Position numbers and translations under genes: made by a program | Notes under the pieces: model-generated | What the model saw: only the letters and a program-made list of their open reading frames with translations | The model's database searches: none | Told to the model about the DNA's origin: nothing | Part shown: positions 9,600 to 17,466 of the stretch, in pieces | Numbering within the stretch: position 1 is the first letter of the stretch | How the letters are laid out: every line of letters begins with the position of its first letter | Assembly (NCBI RefSeq): GCF_039536245.1 | Contig: NZ_BAAAYN010000043.1 | Span: 62,001 to 126,000 of the forward strand | Source: Cryptosporangium minutisporangium | GTDB taxonomy: Bacteria > Actinomycetota > Actinomycetes > Mycobacteriales > Cryptosporangiaceae | DNA length: 64,000 nucleotides | Direction of reading: 5' to 3'

Positions 9600-10394
9600 T
9601 CAGGAGAGCAAGCGGTCGCGGAAGAGCTGCAGCACCTGGTCCAGGGCGGCGCGGGTCGGATGGCCCGGCTCGTCCACCAGGTCCTCGGTGAGCACCGAGT
9701 GCGCCATTCCGCCCGGCTGTGAACCGTTCGGCACCGACGAGGACGGAATCTCCACCCCTACGAACCCGTCGCCGAGCTCACGCCGCAGCCGGGCGAATCG
9801 CTCGGCCGGCACGAACTTGTCGTCGGTGAACCGCAGCCCGAGCACGCAGAGGCCCTCGTCGGCGCAGCGCTCCTTCACGCGTGCCAGCGACGCGGTGTCC
9901 AGCCCGACGTCCGCCTTTCGGGCGGCACCGACGGCGAACGGCAGCGACGGCTGGGCGAGCACCGGGGCGAGCATCCGCCGGTCCACCGCCATCGCTAGGG
10001 CGAACCCGCCGGTGAAGCACATCCCGACCGCCCCGACGCCGGGACCACCGCACTCCTCGTGGGCCTGCTTCGCCAGCGCACGCAGCCAGGCCGTCACCGG
10101 CGACGCCTTCCCGCGGGCGAACATCGTGAACTCGCGGGAGACGCAGACGTTCCGCATCGCGGTGCGCACCGCCTTGCCGTCGATCTCACGGCCGGGGATC
10201 CCGAACAGCGAGGGCAGGAACACCGTGCAGCCGAGGTCGGACACCCGCCGCGCGAACGCGATCACCTTCGGCGTGATGCCGGGTATCTCGGAGATCACGA
10301 TGACGGCGGGGCCGGTGCCTGTCCGATACACCGGATGGGTCGTCCGGTGGTGGGTGAAGTCGAACTGGGTGAATCCCTCGATCGTCCGCGCCAT
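9600..10394 (-). CDS. dienelactone hydrolase family protein
   Basis: Cytoplasmic alpha/beta hydrolase of the dienelactone hydrolase family. VIVISEIPGITPKVIAFAR is the usual N-terminal strand-helix with the acidic residue, and GAVGMCFTGGFAL carries the Cys nucleophile in a GxCxGG elbow. A GGMAHSVLTED stretch near residue 235 supplies the probable catalytic His. Length 264 aa is normal. The substrate cannot be told from sequence; there are no aromatic-degradation genes beside it. It is the last gene of a leftward run (alpha/beta hydrolase, SURF1, this gene) with short gaps. Confidence 0.88.
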   Translation of the reverse strand: MARTIEGFTQFDFTHHRTTHPVYRTGTGPAVIVISEIPGITPKVIAFARRVSDLGCTVFLPSLFGIPGREIDGKAVRTAMRNVCVSREFTMFARGKASPVTAWLRALAKQAHEECGGPGVGAVGMCFTGGFALAMAVDRRMLAPVLAQPSLPFAVGAARKADVGLDTASLARVKERCADEGLCVLGLRFTDDKFVPAERFARLRRELGDGFVGVEIPSSSVPNGSQPGGMAHSVLTEDLVDEPGHPTRAALDQVLQLFRDRLLS

Positions 10395-10403
10395 GGGGAA
10401 AGC

Positions 10404-11207
10404 CTAGGGGGCGTCCGACCTCACGACGTCTGGTTCCTCGTCGACGGTGGCGCGCGGATCGTCGTCCCGATGTGCGTAGTTGCGGGCGAGGAGCCCGTAC
10501 CCGACGAGGAACATCCCCGCGAACAGGTACCACTGAACGGCGTAGGCCAGGTGCGGGCCCTCATCGAGGTCGTCGGGCGCAGGCAGGGCCGACAGGGCCG
10601 GCAGTGATGCGTCGTCTTTGGCCGCGGGTTGCTGGGAGACCAGCTCGACGAACGCGTCGTAGGCCGGCTCGCCGTCGGCCCGCAGGACCTCCGGTGTGAT
10701 CCGCGTGATCAGGTTCCGCCCGCTGACCTGCACCGCGCCGGTCGATCCGCTCTCCGGCTCCCGGACGCGGCCCACGACGCTGACCGTGCCGCCCGGTGCC
10801 GCGCTGTAGGTGGGGAGCTGCGTCGCGCCGCCCGAGGTCGCGGCCACCCAGCCACGGACCACCCACAGCACCGGGCCGTCGGTCGTCCGCAGAGGAGTCA
10901 GCACGTAGTAGCCCAGCGTGTTGTCCTGGGTGCGGTTGCGGACCAGCACCTCACCGGCGGTGTCGTACTGCCCGCTCGCCTCGACCCGGGCGTACTCGCG
11001 TCGGTCACCGGGGTCCGAGGCCGTGCTGAGTGCCTGGTCGGCCGGGACCGGCGGGGCGCTGCGAGCCGCCGTGATCGCCGCGTTGATCGTGCGCTTCTGG
11101 TCGAGCCGGTCGAGCTGCCAGTGCGCCAACCGTACGCAGACCACAGCGGCCACGACACAGAGCAGGAACGAGGCAACCCACTTCGGGCTCAGCAGGAAGC
11201 GGTACAC
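10404..11207 (-). CDS. SURF1 family cytochrome oxidase assembly protein
   Basis: SURF1 proteins help insert haem a into cytochrome aa3 oxidase. The layout is canonical: an N-terminal membrane helix (about residues 8-28, followed by the conserved WQLDRLDQK), an extracytoplasmic domain of ~190 residues with YYVLTPLRT and LWVVRGWV, and a second membrane helix near residues 222-242 (YAVQWYLFAGMFLVGYG). It ends in a short acidic tail. Start is GTG. It lies 31 bases after the upstream hydrolase gene and 9 bases before the dienelactone hydrolase gene, so all three are probably co-transcribed. Confidence 0.9.
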   Translation of the reverse strand: MYRFLLSPKWVASFLLCVVAAVVCVRLAHWQLDRLDQKRTINAAITAARSAPPVPADQALSTASDPGDRREYARVEASGQYDTAGEVLVRNRTQDNTLGYYVLTPLRTTDGPVLWVVRGWVAATSGGATQLPTYSAAPGGTVSVVGRVREPESGSTGAVQVSGRNLITRITPEVLRADGEPAYDAFVELVSQQPAAKDDASLPALSALPAPDDLDEGPHLAYAVQWYLFAGMFLVGYGLLARNYAHRDDDPRATVDEEPDVVRSDAP

Positions 11208-11238
11208 GATCCGACGCTACTCCGCCGGAGCGCGACGG

Positions 11239-12207
11239 TCAGACATAGGTCTCTACCCAGCGTAGAAGTTCCTGGAGATACCGCTCCCGCACCGGTTCGG
11301 CGGAGAGCGCCAGGTCGTGCACACCGTTCTCGATCCGGACCAGCGTCACCTGTCGGCCCAGCCGGTGCGCCCGGCTCGCGATGTGCTCGACGTCGAGCAC
11401 GGCGTCGGTCCGCAGCACCGACTCGTCCCAGCGCGGCGACCGGAACGTCGATGTGGAGCAGGCGACGAAGATCGGGACCTCGATCGCGAGACCGGCCTCG
11501 ATCCGGCGGTGGCCGTTGCGGATCGCTCGCAGCCACCCGGCGTGGATCTGGACCCCGGACAGCGGCTTCCAGGCCAGGTCGTAGTCCCACTCGCCGGCGT
11601 GGTCGCGGTGCAGGCTGCGCCCGTAGAAGTTCGACGACGGCGCCGGCATGACCTGATACGGCCGGATCGCGCCCACCTTGGTCGCGAACCTGTCGATCGC
11701 GTTCCGAACCAGCCACGGCTGGTTCATGTCGAAGAACGGGCTGTTCAACGCCAGCCCGTCGACGAGTCGCTCGGTGCGGTGGCGGTGCACCCAGAGCGGC
11801 GTGATCAGGCCGCCGGTGGAGTGGGCGTGGACGAGCACGGTGTCGTGCTCGTCCTGCTCCCGGATGACCCGAACGGCGGTGTCCAGGTCGGCGTAGTACT
11901 CGCTCAAGCTGCGGCAGAAGTACGGCGTCTGGTGCGGGCGCAGGCTACGGCCGTACTTGCGCAGGTCGATCGCGTAGAAGTCGAACCCCGCCTCGACCAG
12001 CCGGTCGGCCAGGTGGGTCTGGAAGAAGTAGTCGACGAAGCCGTGAACGTGGAGCACGGCCCGCCCGGTGGGCTGGTCGGCACGGCGGCGGACCAGGGTG
12101 GCGACGACCTCACCTTGATCGTCGCGGCCGAGTGGGATCGTGCATTGTTCGTAGGGTGCGCCCAGGACGTCGGTCGTCCAGGTGTACGCCGTGGTCGCCG
12201 TGGTCAT
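11239..12207 (-). CDS. alpha/beta hydrolase (serine hydrolase / monoacylglycerol lipase-like)
   Basis: The N-terminal part contains GRAVLHVHGFVDYFFQTH, the oxyanion-hole strand of alpha/beta hydrolases. The nucleophile elbow VLVHAHSTGGLITPL puts Ser in an AHSTGG context, and NGVHDLALS near residue 300 gives the catalytic His. DLRKYGRS after strand four is typical of lysophospholipase/monoglyceride lipase-like members. No signal peptide. It is first in the leftward run with SURF1. Substrate unknown. Confidence 0.85.
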   Translation of the reverse strand: MTTATTAYTWTTDVLGAPYEQCTIPLGRDDQGEVVATLVRRRADQPTGRAVLHVHGFVDYFFQTHLADRLVEAGFDFYAIDLRKYGRSLRPHQTPYFCRSLSEYYADLDTAVRVIREQDEHDTVLVHAHSTGGLITPLWVHRHRTERLVDGLALNSPFFDMNQPWLVRNAIDRFATKVGAIRPYQVMPAPSSNFYGRSLHRDHAGEWDYDLAWKPLSGVQIHAGWLRAIRNGHRRIEAGLAIEVPIFVACSTSTFRSPRWDESVLRTDAVLDVEHIASRAHRLGRQVTLVRIENGVHDLALSAEPVRERYLQELLRWVETYV

Positions 12208-12411
12208 GCCCGAAGGTTAACGCCCGTCGCGGGAGCCCCGGGTGTGGCGTTGGCGGCACGGTCCGCGGCGTCCTCGGCGGGCGCCCGAGGAGTTGGGCGC
12301 TACGCCCTCGAACCCGGGACGCCGGGCGCGGCACCGTGATCTCCGGTTAGCCCCGCCGTCGGGGCGGGCGCCCCGGCGACCGGGGCCGGAGATGAGAGCA
12401 GGAAGCGCACG

Positions 12412-13110
12412 ATGAGTACGTACACAAGTCACGCGTCAACGCCGCCGCGCGAGCAGCGCCAGAGCGTCGGCAACAGCACGGCATGGGCCGTGACCGGTCT
12501 CGTCGCCGGTGTCACCGGTCTGGCGGCGATCGTGCTCAGCCTGGAGATCGACGCCGCGTACCGACCGGAGACCATCGGCAAGCCCGAGAAGGTCGTCGAG
12601 GCGCTGGCGGACCAGACGCCGATCATCCTGGCGACCCACACGCTCGGCCTCCTCACCACGGTGCTGCTCGTCGTGTTCGGAGCCGGTCTGAAGCGGCGGC
12701 TGGAGGCGCAGGCGCCGGTCGGCAGCCTGCTGCCCGCGGTGGCCGCCTCCGGGCTCGGGCTGGTCTCCGTCGCCCTGCTGCTCGGCACCGGTCTGACGAC
12801 GGAGTTCGTGTTCGGCGTCCACGCCCCGAAGGGCGAGCTCGTGCCGGAGAGCGCCGACTTCTACGCCCACTGGATCGCCACGATCCCGTGGCTGTGGATG
12901 GGCGCGGGCCTCGCCGGCGTCGCGGTGGCCGTGGCTGCGCTGCGGCACTCGGCCGCGCCGCGCTGGATCGGCTGGGTGGGCGCGGTGCTCGGTGGGCTCA
13001 CGCTGCTCGTCGGCATCTCGCCGGTGCAGTACATGGCCGGTTTCACCGGCCCGATCTGGCTGCTCGTCACCGCGCTCGGGTTCCTGCTCGCCGATCGGCG
13101 CCGCGCCTGA
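12412..13110 (+). CDS. membrane protein of unknown function
   Basis: 232 residues with about six hydrophobic segments (around 25-45, 80-100, 108-128, 155-180, 185-205 and 208-225). Between the first two there is a loop with EIDAAYRPETIGKPEKVVEAL. The C-terminus is a short Arg-rich cytoplasmic end. The pattern resembles DUF4386-like actinobacterial membrane proteins, but I cannot place it confidently. A GAGAGCAGGAAG purine stretch precedes the ATG. The region to its left is a divergent promoter region shared with the hydrolase gene. Confidence 0.75.
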   Translation: MSTYTSHASTPPREQRQSVGNSTAWAVTGLVAGVTGLAAIVLSLEIDAAYRPETIGKPEKVVEALADQTPIILATHTLGLLTTVLLVVFGAGLKRRLEAQAPVGSLLPAVAASGLGLVSVALLLGTGLTTEFVFGVHAPKGELVPESADFYAHWIATIPWLWMGAGLAGVAVAVAALRHSAAPRWIGWVGAVLGGLTLLVGISPVQYMAGFTGPIWLLVTALGFLLADRRRA

Positions 13111-13181
13111 CCCGCGCCGGGCGGTAGTACGAGCTGACCCACCGCGGCGCATTCCTCCCGCGCCGCGGCGGGTCCTGGATC

Positions 13182-13221
13182 GCCGGTCGGATGCGTCTCC
13201 CCCGTGGCGCGTCCGACCGGC
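13182..13221. terminator. hairpin after the membrane protein gene
   Basis: Arms GCCGGTCGGA and TCCGACCGGC form a perfect 10-bp stem around a 20-base loop, about 70 bases after the stop. A second small hairpin, GCCGAC with GTCGGC (13269-13286), sits directly in front of the ribosome site of the histidine kinase gene and may limit its translation. Confidence 0.5.
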
Positions 13222-13292
13222 CACTTCGCCTCGTCGAACGGTCTGATTCCTGACTTCGCGCCGGGCTTGCCGACCGTAAAGTCGGCGAGCAC

Positions 13293-15473
13293 ATGAAGCG
13301 AACGACCACCTCTCCGCAGAGCGCTCCCACCAGCCACAACGGCGGTGCGGGCGCTTTCGCCGTGCCGCCGGACGGCGCACCGACGCGGCCGGTGCAGGCC
13401 GCGGCCACGCAGCTCGCGGCGGCACCCGGCCGCCCTAACGGCGGCGCGGCGGCACCTGGCCGCCTGAACGGCGGCGCGGCGGCGCCCGGTCGCCCGAACG
13501 ACGGCGCGGCGGCGTCGGGCCTCCCCGCGACCCCGCCGAACGACGGCCTGCCGCGGACCGCTGCGACGATCGCGGTCGTCTCCTGGTTGATCACCGGCGT
13601 CGCGATCGTCGTGCTGATCGCGTCCCGGCCACCGGTCACCGACAACCTCTGGTTCTTCCTGGTCGACGTCGCCGTGGCCGCCATCTACGGCACGGTGGCC
13701 GGGTTGACGCTCTCCCGGCGTCGGCACCCGGTGCCGTGGCTGGTCGCCGTGATGGCGATCGGCGGAGCGCTGGCCGCGTTCGGCTACGCGTACGAATCGC
13801 TCGCCGAGCATCGGCCGTTACCGGCGATGGCGGTCCTGAGCTACCTGCAGACCCTCGCCTGGGTACCGGGAACGCTCGCCAGCTTCCTGGTCGTGCCGTG
13901 GCTGATCCGGGACCACCGGCTCGGCTGGACGGCGCGAGCCGGCATCGTCGCCGGGGCGCTCGCGACCGCCGGGTTCGTCGGTGTGCAGCTGCTGAACATG
14001 CTGGTGCCGTTCATGGCGGCCGCTGCCGTGGTCGTGACCGTCGGCCTGGTGACCGCGGCCGAGGTCACCTGGCGGTGGCGGCGGGGGCCGGTGGACGAGC
14101 GCATCGGCCTGGGCTGGCTGGCCATCGGTACGGCGGTCATGGCGCTGTCGTTCCTCCCGCTGGCGCTCTACGGGCTGGTCGAGCTGCCGATCTGGGTGAC
14201 GCCGGTGCTGCACCTGGTCGCGCAGGCGGTGTTCCCGGCGGCGATCCTCGTGTCGGTGCTGCGGCAGCGGATGTGGGGTCTCGACCTGGCGATCAGCCGG
14301 ACCGTGCTGGGCGGCTTGCTCACGGTGGGCCTGGTCGTCCTCTACACGGCGGTGACCGCCGTACTCACGCGATTCCTGCCGGGCGACGGCATCGCGCAGA
14401 TCGTGGCGGCCGCGGTGGTCGCGGTGGCGGTGCAGCCCTCCCGCCTCTGGCTGCAGCGCTACGTCCGCCGCCTGGTCTACGGTGACGCCGCCGAGCCGGA
14501 GCGGGCCGTCCGCCGCCTGGGCCGGCACCTCGGTGGTGCGCAGAGCGCCGAGGAACTGCTCAGCGGACTGGTCGAGAGCGTCGGGCACGCACTGCGTCTG
14601 GAGTCGGTGACTCTCGAGGTCGAGGGTGTGCGCGCCGCCGCGTGGGGGATTCCGACGTCACCCGCGACCGTTGTGCCGCTGCGGCACCGCGGTGACGAGG
14701 TCGGCGTGCTCGGGGTGACGGCGCCGCCGGGGGAGGCACTCGACGCTCGCGCGCTGCGCTCGCTCGACGAACTCGTCTCGGTCGTCGCGGCCGGCGTCGT
14801 GCTGGCCCGCGCGTCCCAAGACTTGGCGGACGCCCGGCAGCGGCTGACGTCGGTCCGGCTGGAGGAGCGGCGGGTCATCCGGCGCGAGCTGCACGACGGG
14901 CTCGGGCCGTCGCTCGCCGGCATCCGGCTCGGACTGCAAGGCGCTCAGAACCTGATCGGCCGCGATCCGCACGCCGCAGGCACGTTGCTCGCCGCGCTCC
15001 AGGACGAGCTGGACGGCCGCGTGAACGACGTCCGGACGCTCTCCCGCAGCCTGCTGCCGCCGATCCTCGACGAACTGGGCTTGGAGCCGGCGCTGGTCGA
15101 GCTCTCCGCACGCCACCGCGAGGGCGGCCTCGACGTGCGGGTGCGGTGCGACGGCACCGAAGGGCTCGTACCGCACCTGGCCACCGCCGTCTACGGCATC
15201 GTGGTGGAGGCCGTCATGAACGTCGCCCGTCACGCCGGGGCGTCGCGGTGTGACGTCGAGGTAGCCGTCGGCGAGTTGCCGGACGTCGCCCAGCAGGGTG
15301 TTTGGGTGGTCGTCGAAGACGACGGGACCGGGTTCCGGGCGGATGCGGTCGCCGGTGTCGGCACCCAGTCGATGCGGGAGCGGGCCGAGGAGCAGGGCGG
15401 AGCACTGGAGATCGGACCGGCCGCGGCCGGGGGCACCCGAGTGGCGGCGGTCCTGCCGATGGTGCCGCAGTGA
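13293..15473 (+). CDS. multi-pass membrane sensor histidine kinase (NarL/HisKA_3 type)
   Basis: Autophosphorylating sensor of a two-component pair. Residues 1-85 are low complexity with decapeptide units of the type GRPNGGAAAP. About nine to ten membrane helices follow (88-365). A weak GAF-like region leads to the dimerisation box with His534 in RRVIRRELHDGLGPSLAGIRL, which is the HisKA_3 signature. The HATPase domain has the N-box EAVMNVARHAGA and the G-box VVVEDDGTGFRADAVAGVGTQSMRERA. The ATG at 13293 follows GGCGAG. The stop overlaps the GTG of the response regulator gene (GTGA). The stimulus is unknown; the helix-rich sensor suggests a membrane or lipophilic signal. Confidence 0.92.
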   Translation: MKRTTTSPQSAPTSHNGGAGAFAVPPDGAPTRPVQAAATQLAAAPGRPNGGAAAPGRLNGGAAAPGRPNDGAAASGLPATPPNDGLPRTAATIAVVSWLITGVAIVVLIASRPPVTDNLWFFLVDVAVAAIYGTVAGLTLSRRRHPVPWLVAVMAIGGALAAFGYAYESLAEHRPLPAMAVLSYLQTLAWVPGTLASFLVVPWLIRDHRLGWTARAGIVAGALATAGFVGVQLLNMLVPFMAAAAVVVTVGLVTAAEVTWRWRRGPVDERIGLGWLAIGTAVMALSFLPLALYGLVELPIWVTPVLHLVAQAVFPAAILVSVLRQRMWGLDLAISRTVLGGLLTVGLVVLYTAVTAVLTRFLPGDGIAQIVAAAVVAVAVQPSRLWLQRYVRRLVYGDAAEPERAVRRLGRHLGGAQSAEELLSGLVESVGHALRLESVTLEVEGVRAAAWGIPTSPATVVPLRHRGDEVGVLGVTAPPGEALDARALRSLDELVSVVAAGVVLARASQDLADARQRLTSVRLEERRVIRRELHDGLGPSLAGIRLGLQGAQNLIGRDPHAAGTLLAALQDELDGRVNDVRTLSRSLLPPILDELGLEPALVELSARHREGGLDVRVRCDGTEGLVPHLATAVYGIVVEAVMNVARHAGASRCDVEVAVGELPDVAQQGVWVVVEDDGTGFRADAVAGVGTQSMRERAEEQGGALEIGPAAAGGTRVAAVLPMVPQ

Positions 15474-16114
15474 CGCTCCGGGTCGCGGTCGTCGACGACC
15501 ATCCGGTGTTCAGGTTGGGGATGGTCGCGCTGCTCAGCAGCCTCGACGGGGTGGACGTGGTGGCGCAGGCCGCGTCCCGCGCCGAGGCGCTCGCCACGAT
15601 CGGGCCGGACGCGGACGTGGTGATCATGGACCTGCACCTGGGCGCGGACTCCGGTGTCGAGACCACCCGGGAGCTGCTGCGGCGGCTTCCGGAGGCCCGG
15701 GTGCTCGTCGTGACGATGCTGGAGGACGACGAGTCGGTGGTCGCCTCGGTGCGGGCCGGTGCGCGTGGTTACCTGCTGAAGGGCGCGACGCCGACCGAGG
15801 TCGAGCGGGCGGTACGGGCGGTCGCGAACGGCGAGGTGATCCTGGGACCGCAGGTGGCGGCCCGGGCGATGAACTACCTGTCCGGGGCGCGGACCACCGG
15901 GCCGGTGCCGTTTCCCGAGCTCACCGACCGGGAGCGGGAGGTCCTCGACCTGGTCGCGCGGGGGTACGACAACACGACGATCTCGCGTCGGCTGGTGCTG
16001 AGCCCCAAGACGGTGCGGAACCACGTGGCGAACGTGCTGACGAAGCTCGGTGTGCCGAACCGTTCCGAAGCCCTGGTTCTTGCCAGGGAACGAGGATTGG
16101 GGGCGGCCACCTGA
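15470..16114 (+). CDS. LuxR/NarL-family response regulator
   Basis: 214 residues. The receiver domain starts at RVAVVDDHPVFRLGM, with phosphoacceptor Asp54 in VVIMDLHLG and the Lys in RGYLLKGAT. The LuxR-type DNA-binding helix-turn-helix is LTDREREVLDLVARG followed by SPKTVRNHVANVLTKLGV. I place the start at the GTG overlapping the kinase stop, because the receiver domain begins there; upstream in-frame sequence belongs to the kinase gene. It is the cognate partner of the preceding kinase. Confidence 0.95.
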   Translation: MTLRVAVVDDHPVFRLGMVALLSSLDGVDVVAQAASRAEALATIGPDADVVIMDLHLGADSGVETTRELLRRLPEARVLVVTMLEDDESVVASVRAGARGYLLKGATPTEVERAVRAVANGEVILGPQVAARAMNYLSGARTTGPVPFPELTDREREVLDLVARGYDNTTISRRLVLSPKTVRNHVANVLTKLGVPNRSEALVLARERGLGAAT

Positions 16115-16175
16115 GTGTCAGCGTCTCGGGCTGGGGTAACCGGGAGTAACGGTTGCCGGGCGCTGGGGGTGTCTG

Positions 16176-16850
16176 ATGTTCTTCGCCGACCGGACGGAAG
16201 CAGGCCGGGCGTTGGCCACTGCGGTGAGTGAGCACCTCGTCGACCATGGCGATGCGCACCACGTGCCGTTGGTCCTCGGGCTGCCGCGCGGTGGTGTTCC
16301 GATCGCGCGTGCGGTGGCCGCCGCGGTCCACGGTGAGCTGGACGTCGTGGTCGCGCGGAAAATCGGCGTGCCGTGGCACCGCGAGCTCGCCCTGGGCGCG
16401 GTGACCATCGACGGGCCCGCGCTGTTCGACCAAGGGCTACTCGGACAGGTCGGTCTCCGGCTGGAGGACCTCGACGCGGACGTCGAGCGGGAGCGGGCCG
16501 AGGCGCGCCGCCGCACCGAGCGGTACCGGACCGGGCGGTCGGCGCCGGTGGTGGCCGGGCGGACCGTGGTGGTCGTCGACGACGGGTTGGCGACCGGCGC
16601 GACCGCGCGGGCCGCGCTCCGGCGGGTGCGGGCCGAGAACCCGGGGCATCTCGTGTTCGCCGCGCCCGTCTGCGCGCCGCAGGCGGTGGCCATACTCCGC
16701 ACCGAGACCGACGCGGTGGTGTGCGTGAGCGCGCCGCCGGAGTTCCGTGCGGTGGGGTTCCACTACCGAGACTTTCCGCAGCTCACCGACGAGCAGGTCG
16801 AAGAGGAGCTGCGCGTCGCCCGCCACGAGAGCGCCGCACTCCGCCTCTGA
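16176..16850 (+). CDS. phosphoribosyltransferase domain protein
   Basis: 224 residues with a type I phosphoribosyltransferase fold. The PRPP-binding loop is TVVVVDDGLATGATARAAL, and the N-terminal LVLGLPRGGVPIARAVA and ARKIGVPWHRELALGAV are typical of the stand-alone family seen in stress regulons of actinobacteria and proteobacteria. The real substrate of this family is not established. It lies 61 bases after the response regulator gene and may be its target or in its operon; that is inference. A block of repeats follows it. Confidence 0.85.
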   Translation: MFFADRTEAGRALATAVSEHLVDHGDAHHVPLVLGLPRGGVPIARAVAAAVHGELDVVVARKIGVPWHRELALGAVTIDGPALFDQGLLGQVGLRLEDLDADVERERAEARRRTERYRTGRSAPVVAGRTVVVVDDGLATGATARAALRRVRAENPGHLVFAAPVCAPQAVAILRTETDAVVCVSAPPEFRAVGFHYRDFPQLTDEQVEEELRVARHESAALRL

Positions 16851-16864
16851 GCCCGGTGCTTCGG

Positions 16865-17010
16865 CGCGTGGGGTGGTTTTCGGGAAGACAACCTCGGCGC
16901 GGCGAGGTGGCGGGTGGTTTCCCGAAAGGCCACCTCCGGGGCGCCGCTGAGGGGTGGTCTTCCCGAAAAGTCGGGCCGGGGCTCGCAGGGGGTGGGTGCT
17001 CTTCCCGAAA
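16865..17010. repeat. cluster of TTCCCGAAA intergenic repeats
   Basis: Four copies of a box with core TTCCCGAAA (or its complement TTCGGGAA) occur here. The first three have flanking arms of the type GGTGG/GGTTG on one side and CCACC/CAACC on the other. The arms face each other, so each box can fold. The cluster starts 15 bases after the phosphoribosyltransferase stop. The same box recurs near 24,350 and at 43,826-43,925. Confidence 0.7.
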
Positions 17011-17019
17011 AGGCGCCGC

Positions 17020-17082
17020 CCCCGTGCCCCGCGCACCGCGCCCCGTGCCCCGCGCACCGCGCCCCGTGCCCCGCGCCCCGCG
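17020..17082. repeat. three 21-bp tandem repeats
   Basis: Three head-to-tail 21-base units, each CCCCGTGCCCCGCGC followed by ACCGCG or CCCGCG, follow the TTCCCGAAA cluster. No coding frame here is credible. The stretch 17083-17204 continues as GC-rich sequence without a gene that I can recognise, up to the riboswitch. Confidence 0.8.
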
Positions 17083-17204
17083 CGCCCGCCCGCGCCCTCA
17101 CGCACCGCGCACCGAGGGCTGCGCCGCGGGGCCGCGCGACTGCGTGCGCAGGGTGGGTCTTGCGTGACTCGTGTCTCGCGGGGTGGGTGCCCTTTGACGG
17201 CAGG

Positions 17205-17375
17205 CCACGCGGTGAGTCACAGTGTCGCCTGAGCGGAGGGCAGGAAGACCGGTGAGAATCCGGCGCGGTCCCGCCACTGTCACCGGGGAGCCGACCTCAC
17301 CCAACGGTCACGGCCAGACACGGCTGGAAGGCCGAGGAAACGCGTCGATCCGGGAGCCAGGACACTGCGTCCGCT
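17205..17375 (+). promoter_or_regulatory. cobalamin (adenosylcobalamin) riboswitch
   Basis: The conserved core is readable: a GAAG-ACCGGTGAGAATCCGG segment at about 17,244-17,264, then GCGGTCCCGCCACTGTCACC, GGGAGCC, and the B12-box-like GAGCCAGGACACTGCGTCCGC near 17,355-17,374. Known elements of this class bind adenosylcobalamin and shut down the downstream gene. Here it precedes the chelatase-cobO-cobB run, so the pathway's end product would repress cobalt insertion and adenosylation. Edges are approximate. Confidence 0.92.
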
Positions 17376-17376
17376 C

Positions 17377-17427
17377 CCTGCGAGCATGCTCGCAGGTCAC
17401 CCACACGCGGGCGTGGACACCCGCGGG
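17377..17427 (+). promoter_or_regulatory. expression-platform hairpins between riboswitch and ribosome site
   Basis: A perfect 20-base palindrome (CCTGCGAGCATGCTCGCAGG, 17,377-17,396) directly follows the riboswitch. A second hairpin, CGCGGG with CCCGCG (17,406-17,425), ends where the GGAAGGA ribosome-binding site (17,426-17,432) begins. This placement fits translational control by hiding or exposing that site. The mechanism is inferred. Confidence 0.5.
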
Positions 17428-17439
17428 AAGGACCCTGGC

Positions 17440-17466
17440 ATGCGCTCGTGCGTGACCGGCGGGTGA
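17440..17466 (+). CDS. possible 8-residue leader peptide overlapping the chelatase start
   Basis: ATG at 17,440 opens a frame of eight codons (MRSCVTGG) ending in TGA at 17,464-17,466. It sits seven bases after a strong GGGAAGGA, the only good ribosome site in this leader. Its TGA overlaps GTG 17,463, the likely start of the chelatase gene, as GTGA. The chelatase could thus be translated by coupling to this mini-ORF, putting it under riboswitch control. This is a reading of the sequence only; the alternative is chance. Confidence 0.35.
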   Translation: MRSCVTGG

